The notes under the pieces were generated by a model. The model searched no databases and was not told where the DNA came from. It saw only the letters and a program-made list of their open reading frames with translations. A DNA stretch of 64,000 bases from the NCBI GenBank assembly GCA_963585895.1, contig OY757904.1:82748389-82812388 (forward strand). Reading direction: 5' to 3'. Positions 1 to 10,014 of the stretch are shown in pieces. Both the position numbers and the translations under genes were made by a program. Position 1 is the stretch's first letter. Every line of letters begins with the position of its first letter. Source of the DNA: Sepioteuthis lessoniana (taxonomy: Eukaryota; Mollusca; Cephalopoda; Myopsida; Loliginidae).

Positions 1-8
1 ATTCATTT

Positions 9-130
<122 letters not shown>

Positions 131-179
131 AGCTACTAAACGCGATTAGGATGAGAGACAAGGTCAATTTTTAATTGGA

Positions 180-1420
180 GTTTAACAGGTTAGAATTCAG
201 TTTTCCTATTTCTAGACCATACCAAAATTAAAGACCTCAGCCTGCTCTTCTATTTATCCATAGTTGGATTCATATCTTTTCCTAGGGTGAAATGTGAAAT
301 ACAGACAGTCTAGTCCTGGATCTGAACTCTGTTTGCTGCGTCCATTTCATACCAAAATAACCTTTGATATCACAATTTTAGGAACCAACATGTAGATTTT
401 AAGAAATATTATAAGATTAAATTTTTTGTTTGATGTGTAGGATTAGGATTAACTCAGAGATCCTGTTAAATGAGTGACCCTTTGATTTCGGAGAATAAAA
501 ATATTTCAAACTTTCTCCTGATCGGCTAGTATTTTATATTGTTTACTTTTGGTTCCTGAGCAGTCAAATTGTCAGGGGTTTTTTTGTCGGGGGGTTGCTT
601 AAAGAGACTAATGCAGTCAAAGATTTCATACAAGAAAAGAAAAGGAATTTTTAAATTAGTTCCTATTAGACCAATACGTTAATAACCATAAATTGATATC
701 TATTTTTATTTCATCCAAAAAAGAGCAAATGCAATTGAATTTTTTTTCAGGCTTTCGTACTTCAAAATTATGGATGCTATCTCCTGCTTGGGACTAATTG
801 TATTTTTGGTTTATTTTTTCTCTGTGACATTTTCTGACGTTAATTTAAATATCCTTTATTTCTTGGACAAATCAGATTCACAGTTATTCAATATTCATTT
901 TTATCCTACCTCCAGCCCTGTTGAATACCATTGGGTACAAAATTTTCTGATTTTCCTCATCTGCTCCCGCGTCATTGTGAAGGTATGCATCTACGCGGAA
1001 GGGACTTCTTATATTGTATTCTCTCTCACCTCAACTCTCTTTTTTTATCTCTATCTTTAATATCAAAGTTACTCCGCATTGCCCGAATCAAATTGACTTA
1101 AAATTCTATGATACTTACTTAGCAACCTTTTTCAGTAATATGTTCTGGATTATATTTAATGAAATCCCGTAAACTAACTCCGACCACCTCAAAAGAAATA
1201 CGCATGTGTTAACAAATATTCCGTAAAATTTATTTTAGATCGTCATAAATGATTCATCTATCTAGTATGTGTGGATACCTCATGCTACAATTGCATAAAT
1301 CATTCAATTGAAATAGATTTCTAAAGACTGCTTAAAAATATTATATATATATATCTATATATAATTAATAAAAAAAACAAATTGTTTCGAAAAAAGGAAA
1401 AATGTTTGATGGTTTTGTAA
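180..1420. other. AT-rich stretch with no recognised gene
   Basis: No domain, RNA gene or repeat family was recognised. A frame at 751-982 is open and bounded by splice-like signals (polyT-CAG before 751, AAG|GTATGC at 982/983), but its translation is only hydrophobic Phe/Leu/Ile-rich residues, as expected from AT-rich DNA. It is treated as a weak exon candidate in the findings. Confidence 0.5.
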
Positions 1421-1423
1421 TAG

Positions 1424-1665
1424 GGCAGGTTTAGCGGGTAGAGTGTTCGCCAATGGCCCGGGAGACCGGGGTTCAATCCCAGGTTGCGTCATACCAAAGA
1501 CTTAAAAATGGTACTTGATACCTCCTTGCTTAACACTCAGCATTATGAGATACTTATCAAGGGTAAAGTGGAGCAATCCAGGGAAAGGAGTAGCACCCTC
1601 CCTTACACCTCGGTGTAGTAGCTATTAAAAACGGAGCCTTCGGGTGACCCTCGACTACGATTATA
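1424..1665 (+). mobile_element. SINE-A copy 1 (tRNA-derived)
   Basis: The head has a pol III A-box-like GGGTAGAGTGTTCGCC and a B box GGTTCAATCCC, so it derives from a tRNA. The body (AAAAATGGTACTTGAT..., ...GTGTAGTAGCTATT..., ...CGACTACG) matches the copies at 11170-11442, 33234-33488 and, on the minus strand, 19131-19330. SINEs are non-coding and are mobilised by a partner LINE enzyme; the partner cannot be assigned here. Confidence 0.85.
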
Positions 1666-1669
1666 ATAT

Positions 1670-2128
1670 TCGTTCATTATAATCAGACTAATAGAGTAAA
1701 CTTGCTTGACTTTTATATACATTAAAAAAATTGATCACGTGATATGAGGCGTGCATATGTTATTGATCGAAAAAAGGTTTTCGTTCCTTTGACCAATTAG
1801 ATGATTATCTAATTTAAAAATTTACGTTTTAATTATCATATTTATTTTTCTACGCTTTGAAATTAATCCGGGGCTCGACAACCCAAGAGAAATCTATTTG
1901 TCTACACTAGGATACCAGTTCGGCTTTCTTATCTGGTAATTTGTTGGGCTCTGAGTATTCTAACATACAAAGTTTTCCTTGTAGACACAGTCTATTATTT
2001 TTACCAACTCATAATACTGAAGCTTTTTTAAAAAGATAATTTTCTATTTTATTATTGGTGATTTGCCAATTTCATCTTTCACTTCCCATACAAAACTCGA
2101 TAACGTCTAATAGTTAGAATATATACAT

Positions 2129-2130
<2 letters not shown>
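1670..2130. other. AT-rich spacer, nothing recognised
   Basis: AT-rich unique-looking sequence between SINE-A and the microsatellites. No open frame of note, no tRNA-like head and no tandem repeat was seen. Confidence 0.5.
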
Positions 2131-2131
<1 letters not shown>

Positions 2132-2164
<33 letters not shown>

Positions 2165-2236
2165 GCGCGCATGCAATTTTTGAATACATCATTCTTTCAC
2201 ACTTTCTCTCTCCCTTTTTGTTTGTCTGTCTCTATT

Positions 2237-2299
<63 letters not shown>
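2132..2299. repeat. (TG)n and (CT)n microsatellites
   Basis: TG tract at about 2132-2162 and CT tract at about 2240-2299, separated by CT-rich sequence. Frames open through here encode only CV or SL repeats and are not genes. Confidence 0.95.
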
Positions 2300-2302
<3 letters not shown>

Positions 2303-2460
2303 TTCTGGGTAGGACAAAAAACTGCATCTAGTGGTAAGTGACGGTACGTTGCCATTACTCCTAAGTCTACTCTAACTGATGGTGGTATTATTTGTTAGTG
2401 TCCCATCTGTGGGTCAAGTAGATCTAATTGAAGTATTCTTTAAAAGTTTTTGAATTGCAT
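2296..2460 (+). mobile_element. DV element, head fragment
   Basis: Divergent copy of the DV head: a GTGTTCTGG start, GTTGCCATTACTCC in the middle and TCCCATCTGTGGGTCAAGTAGATC at its end, followed by a short degenerate tail. The same order occurs at 8495, 52010 and 52825. It abuts the CT tract on its 5' side. Confidence 0.55.
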
Positions 2461-2487
2461 CAATAAATAGTTAAAGAAAAAAGAATC

Positions 2488-2732
2488 GGAGACCCCAGTT
2501 CAACCCCTGGAAAAAACTGATTGCTTTTCACTTCGCGCTTATGCCCATGGGAAATGCTTGAATCTACCTACCCCCTAGCTATCGGTAGGAAGCACTTGGC
2601 TCTTTAAGCTTGGTAAGATCTCGAGACGAAGAGAAGGAAAATTCTGAATTCAAAATATTTTGTAATGTGATGAAAAATTGACCCTGTGTCACATCCTGCA
2701 CGTGGCGGAGGGTTTGTATAAATATATACTCC
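2488..2732 (+). mobile_element. SINE-C copy 1 (tRNA-derived, 5' trimmed)
   Basis: Starts within a B-box-like region (CCCAGTTCAACCCCTGG). The body has CTTATGCCCATGGGAAA and ends with ATTGACCCTGTGTCACATCCTGC and GGCGGAGGGTTTG before an AT-rich tail. The same 3' body is at 5388, 23513 and 43692 (plus strand) and 47490, 48130 and 49640 (minus strand). Confidence 0.75.
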
Positions 2733-2754
2733 AGAGGTAGAAAGAGGACTTGCT

Positions 2755-3715
2755 AGCATTGAAGACAGCGTTGATGCATCGACTTGAAGACTATATACAA
2801 AAACACAATGGAGGACTCATTACAGCCATCAGAAACGATACTGATAACACGATGGACAACAGAATGACAATAACTAGGAAACAAAAATAGGAAGGGAAGC
2901 AACTCTATGGGGGTTTTAAACGACTAATAAACTACATCTCATACGACAAAACCTGGACGTGGCTAAGAAAAGGACACTTTAAGAGAGAAACAGAATCTCT
3001 CCTAATAGCAGCACAAAACAACGCCATAAGAACCAATTATATCAAAGCCAGAGTAGATAAGACGCAGCAAAATAGCAAATGTAGGCTATGCGGTGACAGA
3101 GATGAAACCATCAATCACATAATAAGCGAATACAGCAAATTAGCGCAGAAGAAATATAAGACTAGACTGGGTCGGCAAGGTGATCCTCTGGGAAATGTGC
3201 AAGAAATTGAAATTTGACCATACAAACAAATGGTATATGCACAACTCAGCACCTGTCCTAGAAAATAACACACATAAACTCCTATGGAACTTTGACATAC
3301 ACACGGATCACCCAATCTCGGCCAGAAAGCCAGACCTAATAATAAACTAATAGAAGAGAACTTGCAAAAGCGTGGACTTTGCTGTCCCGGCTGACCACAG
3401 AATAAAACTGAAAGAATGTGAAAAGAAGGATAAGTACCTCGACTTGCTAGGGAATTGAAAAAACTGTGGAACATGCAGGTGACAATTATACCAATTGTAA
3501 TTGGCGCGTTTGGAACAGTAACTAAAGGATTACTGAAGGGACTGGAGGACTTGGAAATTGGCGGACGAATGGAGACCATCCAAACTACTACATTATTGAG
3601 AACGGCCAGAATACCGAGAAGAGTCCTGGAAACTTGAGGAGACTTGCTGTCACTCAGACTCCGGTGAAAAACCATCAGCTAACGTTGAAAAACTCTAATG
3701 AGTAAACAATAATAG
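2755..3715 (+). mobile_element. LINE alpha, copy 1: C-terminal non-LTR retrotransposon fragment
   Basis: Broken plus-strand frames read as the C-terminal part of a non-LTR retrotransposon polyprotein. Segments seen in order are LRKGHFKRETESLLIAAQ, the zinc-knuckle-like CRLCGDRDETINHIISEY (Cys codons at 3080 and 3089, His at 3115, the usual final Cys replaced by Tyr), WYMHNSAPVLEN with LLWNFDIHTDHPISARKPDL, and LWNMQVTIIPIVIGAFGTVTK. The reverse transcriptase core lies upstream in this family and is absent, so this is a 5'-truncated copy, as usual for target-primed insertion. Frameshifts and stops make it inactive. The 3' end runs into ATAATA-type sequence. The clade is not assigned. Confidence 0.8.
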
Positions 3716-4345
3716 GTATTAGACTTGACACAACTGAATGGAAAAGGTGATCCACTGGTAATTGTGCAAGAGAGTTAAATTTGATATTGGTATACGCACA
3801 AACCAAAATTTGTCCTGAAGAATGAGAAACATAAAATTCTCTGTGATTTTCAGATACAAACAGATCACCTAATCCTGGCCAGAAGACTAGACTTAGCGAG
3901 AGTTAACAAAAAAATAGAACCTACCAAATAGTGGACTTTGCGATCCTCGCGGACCGCAGAGTAAAAATCAAAGGAAACGAAAAGATATACAAGTACTTAG
4001 ACCTTGCCGGAGAACTAAAAAGCTATGAAACATAAAGGTGATGGTGAGGTCAATCTTAAGTGGTGGATTCAGAACGATCCTCAAAGGCTTGGTAAGGGGG
4101 CTGGAGGAGTTAAAAATCGAAGGAACGAAAGTGACGGTGTAATTGACTCTTTCAGTACAGTCACCAAAGGATTGGTACAGGGACTGGAGGACTTGAAAAT
4201 TAGAGGACGAAAGAAGACCACCCAAACTACAGCATTATTAAGATTGGCCTGAATAATGAGAAGAGTTTTGGAGATTTGAGGAAACTTACAGTCACTCAAA
4301 CTACAGCGAGAAAGCATCAGCTAACGCTGGTGTGAATAACCTGTA
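3716..4345 (+). mobile_element. LINE alpha, copy 2: shorter 3' fragment directly downstream
   Basis: A second, more decayed copy of the same LINE 3' region follows copy 1 head-to-tail. It restarts at the GGTGATCCACTGG...TGTGCAAGA segment, continues through the ATACAAACAGATCACCTAATCC segment, repeats the GGACTGGAGGACTTG segment and ends in ATAATAATAATA. The 3' end (CACTCAAACTACAGCGAG, AAGCATCAGCTAACGC) matches the end of copy 1. Many stops; not coding. Either two independent insertions or a local tandem duplication. Confidence 0.7.
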
Positions 4346-5386
4346 GATAATAATAATAATAGCTTTTGAAACATTTGATTCAGCCTCTAAGTACGAAAAG
4401 TTTACCTGTTTAGACGATTGTACATAAACACTTTTGTACCGTTTGTAATCGGAAACCATTTTTTAAAAACTGACTTCGGCATAATATATGCAACAAGGGT
4501 TGATATGCTGTAAAAATACACTGTAGATACTCGAGCATAAGTCGTGCATTTAAGTTTATTCTTCCTCAACATTTGAAAATCATCTGAAAACGTTTCAGTT
4601 GGTTCATTTGGTTGAAATTCGTGCCTGATAAGAACGATTATGGACAAGTATTAGCTCCAGAAAGGAAAATATTCACCAGCTACACACATTTTTAATAGTA
4701 TCTGTCTCTGTCGGCCTGTCAGTCTGTCTATCTCACTGTCACACACACACACACACACACATTTAAATGCTTACTCACAGACAATTTTTTTTATTAACAA
4801 CTAAATATGTCTTCGACTAATTTGTATGTAGATATAATGCACATCGTTTTCTAACAACCCATATTTTTACCGGCTGCATTTTATGATCTTCACATATCAC
4901 GCTCCAGAAAGTTAGCTAATTAGTCAGGCACTGCTGAGTCTTGAGATGTAACACATGGAAGGACCCCCTTCAACAGACCATATGTGTCTGATACTCTATC
5001 ACCATACATCCGTGAAATACATATCCTTTCGGTTCCCAAGAATAAAGCAGATGTTTTTTGTCTGAACTTCTGTAGAGAAATGAAATCGTTCAGGTAAAGA
5101 ATTTTGCTGTCATTTAGATATCACAAATTCAACAAGAAAAGAAAAATCTATTTTGTAGTCGTTTATAATATTATATAAATCTCTTGACAAAAAATTATCG
5201 ACTCATTACACTTTGAGGTTAATCATCCTGTTTTTTTTTTATTTCATAGCAAATTAATGAATCAAAGATATGACCGAAAACAATATTTGTTTAATTGCTA
5301 AACATTTTGGTTTCGTGAAATATGCATCAAACAAATTAAATCAAATGATTTCAATTAACAGTATATATTATCTCATCAAAGTAGAC
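4346..5386. other. AT-rich spacer, nothing recognised
   Basis: Contains a short AC tract at 4741-4760 and an AT-rich remainder. The small minus-strand frame at 4402-4647 has no recognisable motif. Confidence 0.45.
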
Positions 5387-5387
5387 A

Positions 5388-5672
5388 CGATTAGTGTAAC
5401 GGTTATCGTCGTAAGAAATAGAATCGACGAGTAAATTCAAATCTTGTACGAAGCTGTTTGTGTTTCATTTTGCATTAACGTCTTTGAGAAATGCGTGAAG
5501 AAATCTGTTCTTCTTCACCCCAAGCTATAGGTTACTAGAAGAGTAGACTATGTTCTTTAGTCTTGGTTGGTCAAGGAGCAGAAAAACTCTGATTTCAAAC
5601 CGACTTTACACCACTCAAAAATTGACCTTGTGGCGTATCATGCCCATAGTGGAGGGGTTAAGTTAATAAATA
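5388..5672 (+). mobile_element. SINE-C copy 2 (tRNA-derived)
   Basis: The tRNA-like head has an A-box-like ATTAGTGTAACGGTTATCG. The body has GTTTGTGTTTCATTTTGCATTA and GGTTGGTCAAGGAG, then AAAAATTGACCTTGTGGCGTATC and GTGGAGGGGTTAAG before an AT tail. It aligns over its length with the 23513 copy. Confidence 0.8.
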
Positions 5673-5846
5673 TATTTCTAGATTAAGTTGAGGAAAAATT
5701 ATAGAGTCACAATTGCTCATTGAATGGAAATGTTTAAGAAACTTTATTCATTCTGGAACATATTTATAGTTGTAGGGCACCTACGAAAGATCGAACTCTC
5801 TATACGAGTATGGACTTGCAATACAGCAAGGGCTCTTCTGTATAGG

Positions 5847-5854
5847 TGTGTGTG

Positions 5855-5896
<42 letters not shown>

Positions 5897-5903
5897 CGTG
5901 TTT
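5847..5903. repeat. (TG)n microsatellite
   Basis: TG tract with occasional CG substitutions. It generates spurious CV frames on plus and HT frames on minus. Confidence 0.95.
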
Positions 5904-6117
5904 ACTCCTGAGCTGATAGACATGCTAGCTTGTATGAGTGTGGATATGTTTATGCAAGCCTTGTGTAAGTGAATGCCGAAGTAGTTTGGTGTGTGTATTT
6001 GCGTGTATGAACAAGGGAGTGAGAGAGATGGAGGAGGTAGAGATGTGATTACAAGACCCAAACCAAAATGGATCTTGCTTTTATATAGTTTATCACAACA
6101 CAGTTATCGTTTGGCTT

Positions 6118-6235
6118 CCTTGCATGGCGTAATGATTAGCAAAATAGGCTAGCAGACCATTGTGAGTTCTATTTTCTTTGCGTGCTCTATATTTCTGGTT
6201 TTGTGCCAAACTAAGTTCAGCTTAATAAATGACAA
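6118..6235 (+). mobile_element. SINE-F fragment
   Basis: tRNA-like head GCATGGCGTAATGATTAGCAA with the spacing seen at 54098, then GTGAGTTCTATTTT and TTTTGTGCCAAAC. Degenerate and short of its 3' end. Confidence 0.45.
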
Positions 6236-6299
6236 GATCATTTACGATATGATCATTAAACTACACGCATCTTACAGGGGCAACCTTCATGTGGTGTAA

Positions 6300-6640
6300 G
6301 GATTGGTTGGTTGGTTATTTTAAAGCATGTCAACCCTTGTTGGTGGACTTAATACCCAACATGTTCTTTTTCGTAAGTACTTTTATAGTTTCAAGTAAAT
6401 AATGATAAATTATAATTTGAAGTAAGAATTATAGTTTCAAATAACTAATCTTACTGCTGATGATTTATAATATGGTTTCAAGTAACTATTCCTATTGAAT
6501 AATAAGTTGTTTGCCGGCAATTATATGGTCTCAAGTATCCCTATCTAATACAAATAATTTGCACAGTTGCATGGTTTCAGGTATTCCTATGTAATACTAA
6601 TAATTTTCAAATAGATCTATTTGACATATAAATGAGTCAG
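6300..6640 (-). mobile_element. DV element: tail plus internal tandem repeats
   Basis: On the plus strand this reads tail module (TTGGTTGGTTATTTTAAAGC, CATGTCAACCCTTG) and then about five degenerate units of about 43-53 bp keyed by TATGGTTTCAAGTA, ending at AAATAGATCTATTTGAC. The head is missing and SINE-B begins directly after. The same order is seen complete at 41960-42500. Confidence 0.65.
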
Positions 6641-6645
6641 GGGTG

Positions 6646-6862
6646 TCTTCGTGGTGTAATGGTTAAAACGCAGGACTGCTGAATCGTAGTAAATGAGTTC
6701 GAACTCCAGTTGCGCTTTTAAGTTAACCTTCGGATAAATACCTTTGAGAAAGGTAGGATCCCCCTTATCCTCCAAGCTATGGGTTAAATAGTACCACTTC
6801 TGTTCTTCTAGAATGATGGATTTGGCATTAAATAACCCAAGAAGGTTGATATGCTGGGTCAA
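6646..6862 (+). mobile_element. SINE-B copy 1 (tRNA head with DV-type tail)
   Basis: Head TCGTGGTGTAATGGTTAAA (A box) and GAGTTCGAACTCC (B box) from a tRNA. The body has TTAAGTTAACC, TACCTTTGAGAAAGG and CTATGGGTTAAATAG. The 3' end is GGATTTGGCATTAAATAACC then GAAGGTTGATATGC, the same 3' module that ends DV elements at 48520 and 53175. Confidence 0.85.
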
Positions 6863-6879
6863 AATGGATAGAACTAGAG

Positions 6880-6995
6880 CCTCACAACCGATAGTGTAAC
6901 GGTTTGAAAACTGAACTTACAAACAATTGTTTGTGAGTTCTATTCTCATAGAGTACTTCGTACTTTAGTCAATGCCGACATTAATGTTACCAAGA
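6880..6995 (+). mobile_element. tRNA-like SINE head fragment
   Basis: CCGATAGTGTAACGGTTTGAA followed about 40 bp later by TTTGTGAGTTCTATTCTCAT resembles the A and B box spacing of the other SINE heads. Too decayed to place in a family. Confidence 0.35.
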
Positions 6996-6999
6996 TAAG

Positions 7000-8490
7000 A
7001 GTGGCTGCAAGTAAAAAGGGTATTTTCATTTGTTTTTCTTATCGTATATTCTATTCCTTTTTTTGTAATTAAACAATTTTTCGGTTATTTTCACGATAAA
7101 TGCAAAAGTCACGCATTGGAGGAACAACTTTTTTTTAAATAAAAGAAAATCAGACCTAACAAATGAATGTAAAAACGACACTTTTTAGGTGCTTGCCATC
7201 AATATCTCGTAGATTGTTCTCTTGTTTCTTTCGTCTAATCTGTATTTAGCACATCATTATTTTATCCTTGTACCATAATAAGCTAAGTATGTCATGATGG
7301 TTCTCACCATACTCGGCACTGTGAATGTGTGGCTACGAGTCAAAGTTCATCACTGCTGAAGCAACCAAGTGACCTGTGAAATTTGAGAGATTTGCTTAAA
7401 TTCCCCAGGTCAGTTGAGACCGACCAGTTTAGGACTAAAGATGTAAATGCCCCACTCACCATGGAAGGGTACAACAGTTTATAAATGACAGGGTGTATCC
7501 TTTACTCCATCGACTGAGCAAAGATTGTCTACGCCTTCCTTTGAGACGGATAAGAGAATGTAAGATTTTAGAAATAGACATTGAGAGGCTTTTGTGATCA
7601 ATATGTTTATCGTTCTTTTCTGTCATTAGGATCATGTGACAACTTATTCAACAGACAGCCGAAAATATTACATGAGCTGTGTAAATGTTTATCTAAAGTA
7701 AACCTTTCTTTCAGGAAACCTTTGCTTTTTTCTTCGCTGTCTTTTAACCAAAGCTGTAATTAAATGATTAAAATGCACAAAAATACTCAACAGCAGCCAT
7801 TTTGCTGTTCTTTTTAAAGGAAAAGTTGCTAATATGTGACGGCAAGGTGATGTGTTTTTCCTCATTGACAGTTTGGTTGGTCAGAGTTAAGAGTTATAAC
7901 AACAAGGTTATACTACACGCATGCTCACAGACTGTTGTTGTCGTTCAACGAGAACTCGATGATCAAAAGAAGATAACAGTTGTAAGAAAAGAAGGCTTTT
8001 TTATGACTTTGTGCATTGATATCGGTGCTTTTCTCACTCGGTCGGCGTAGGCTGCTGTCTTCATAACCCAAACCACAAAAGTTAAATGCGTCTCATCGTG
8101 AAACAGAAGGAGATGAGGTAGAAGGGAAGGAGGAAGGTAAGAGGAAGAGGAGGAAAGCGTTAATGATGCTAAACGCAAAAAAATTTATGACAAACTTACC
8201 GACAACACACATACGCACGCGCTGTGAGGTCCAACTTGGTGAGTGAGAGTGTTGCGCCAATTATAGCAGAGATTTTAAATGATACCATTCAGAAAAGCTA
8301 CCTCAACTTTTTAGAACGACACAAAGCAATCTTTCTATTACCTATTTTTTCTTCTATTTCGTCTTTTACCGGACAACAATTTCTACCAGATTAAAACTTC
8401 TACCAGACTAAAATCTCCTCAGTAAACACACTGACTTGCATGCTCTCATTTATAAATATCCATCAATCTACACTAATCTGAATATTTTAT
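7000..8490. other. 1.5 kb with no recognised feature
   Basis: Moderately AT-rich and unique-looking. Three frames of 60-82 codons occur but show no motif and no convincing splice signals. No tRNA-like head or tandem repeat was seen. Confidence 0.4.
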
Positions 8491-8494
8491 TGGA

Positions 8495-9105
8495 ATATAA
8501 TCAGTGTTCTAGGGATGGCACTAAACTGAATCCAGGGTGGAGGAAGGGTTGTGGAGTTTTGGGGAGTGAGAAGTCACCCCTTCGTTGCCATTAACCCCAG
8601 TTTCACAGTGACTCAAAAAGAAGTCCCATCTATAAGAAAAATTCATTTACTAAATAAATTGTTTAGCAATTTTAAATGATTGCTTAATAAAGTGTTTACC
8701 TATTTTAAATGATTGCTTAATAAAGTGTTTACCTATTTTAAATGATTGCTTAATAAAGTGTTTACCAATTTTAAATGATTGCTTAATAAAGTGTTTACCT
8801 ATTTTAAATGATTGCTTAATAAAGTGTTTACCAATTTTAAATGATTGCTTAATAAAGTGTTTAGCAATTTTAAATGATTGCTTAATAAAGTGTTTACCAA
8901 TTTTAAATGATTGCCTAATAAAGTGTTTACCAATTTTAAATGATTACTTAATAAAGTGTTTACCTATTTTAAATGATTGCCTAATAAAGTGTTTACCTAT
9001 TTTAAATGATTTTGCCAGTATAAATTTTTGTATTGTATATTTGAGACTATAACTATTAAACTGACTTCCGTATAAAATAATTCACCAGTAGTTAATAACG
9101 TATAA
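8495..9105 (+). mobile_element. DV element with expanded 33-bp VNTR
   Basis: Head: GTTCTAGGGATGGCACTAAAC, GGGGAGTGAGAAGTCACCCC, TTCGTTGCCATTAACCCCAG and TCCCATCTAT, in the DV order. The internal tandem-repeat position is filled by the 33-bp minisatellite listed next. A decayed tail (CTTCCGTATAAAATAATTCACC) follows at about 9065-9090. The copy places the minisatellite inside a mobile element rather than in unique DNA. Confidence 0.6.
8654..9010. repeat. 33-bp minisatellite, about 10.5 units
   Basis: Near-identical units of 33 bp, TTTTAAATGATTGCTTAATA followed by AAGTGTTTACC and AA or TA. Variation is confined to a few sites (TACC or TAGC, GCTTA, GCCTA or ACTTA, AAT or TAT). Uniformity is much higher than in the DV repeats elsewhere, which suggests recent expansion or homogenisation. 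Confidence 0.95.
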
Positions 9106-10010
9106 AACCAAGTAACCACTCAACACATGTAATCACATACATAGAGATGAAAGCATATGTATTTGTACATTGCAGTTATGTTTAAAGGTTTTACAGAAAA
9201 TTATGTAATCACCATCTTGGGAGATGTTTGCCTCGCTTTGCTTTTTTTTTTTTTACTTCCCAGAAGCAAAAGTCTTTTAATTTGTTGTTATCGTTTATTT
9301 ATAAATGATAACTTGCTTGTTTACACCGAGCGCGGCATATGGAAGACAACTTTGTTCAAAGATCCCTGATATCCTCGAAAAATTCTTAAAAATGAGTATT
9401 TCGAATAAATACTAAATATTATTATTTTCCACACTTTGGGAAATTGTATTAATTGGGTTTCTAAGTCTTTTATAGGTCAGTCAAACGTTGAGATAAAATG
9501 GATCCGCGACACTTTGCCACCACAGAAAGGTGTCACGATGGTGGATGAGGCAGTTTCAATCTAAATGCATATAAGAAGGGGAAAACCCATCTGCCTTTCG
9601 TAAATATTGCAAATTACGTGACGAACTCTCATTTAAAGCGAGGGGAACAGTAGGACATAAACATTTAGAGAAAGATCTGAAAACACTCTGAACTGGATCT
9701 GCAAGTATTGTTCGAAATACTACTAGAAATAACTCAAACAATTTCTGATTGTTGCCAAAACGGCTGAGTCTTAGTTCGACAGACGTACGCACAGATAGCC
9801 GGACGGACGAACGGATGACCGGACGGACGGACTCACGAGTGGACGGACAGCGGGAAATTGCATGAATTATAAGATTATTTAAATTAGCCGCGTATATTTT
9901 CTGATAAGGTAAACAAAAAATCACTTAATCCTGAGACAAAAAAATGATGGCATCTTTTATATTAAAATTTGCATTTTTTAAAACAAAGATCCACACAAGT
10001 CTAAACACGC
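9106..10010. other. Unassigned stretch with GGACGGAC-rich patch
   Basis: No gene recognised. At about 9795-9850 there is a GGAC/GGACGGAC-rich patch. A minus-strand frame (9556-9924) crosses it and reads SVRLSVRTSV there; this is simple-repeat translation. Confidence 0.45.
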
Positions 10011-10014
10011 CACG

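Noticed and set aside
3115-3675. 186-codon minus-strand frame as a gene
   Set aside because: It is the complement of LINE alpha copy 1, whose plus strand gives the recognisable retrotransposon protein.
8654-9010. CRISPR-like array
   Set aside because: Units are contiguous without unique spacers and the genome is eukaryotic; it is a minisatellite.
9556-9924. 122-codon minus frame with SVRLSVRTSV repeats
   Set aside because: The repeat is translation of a GGAC-rich patch and the rest has no recognised domain.
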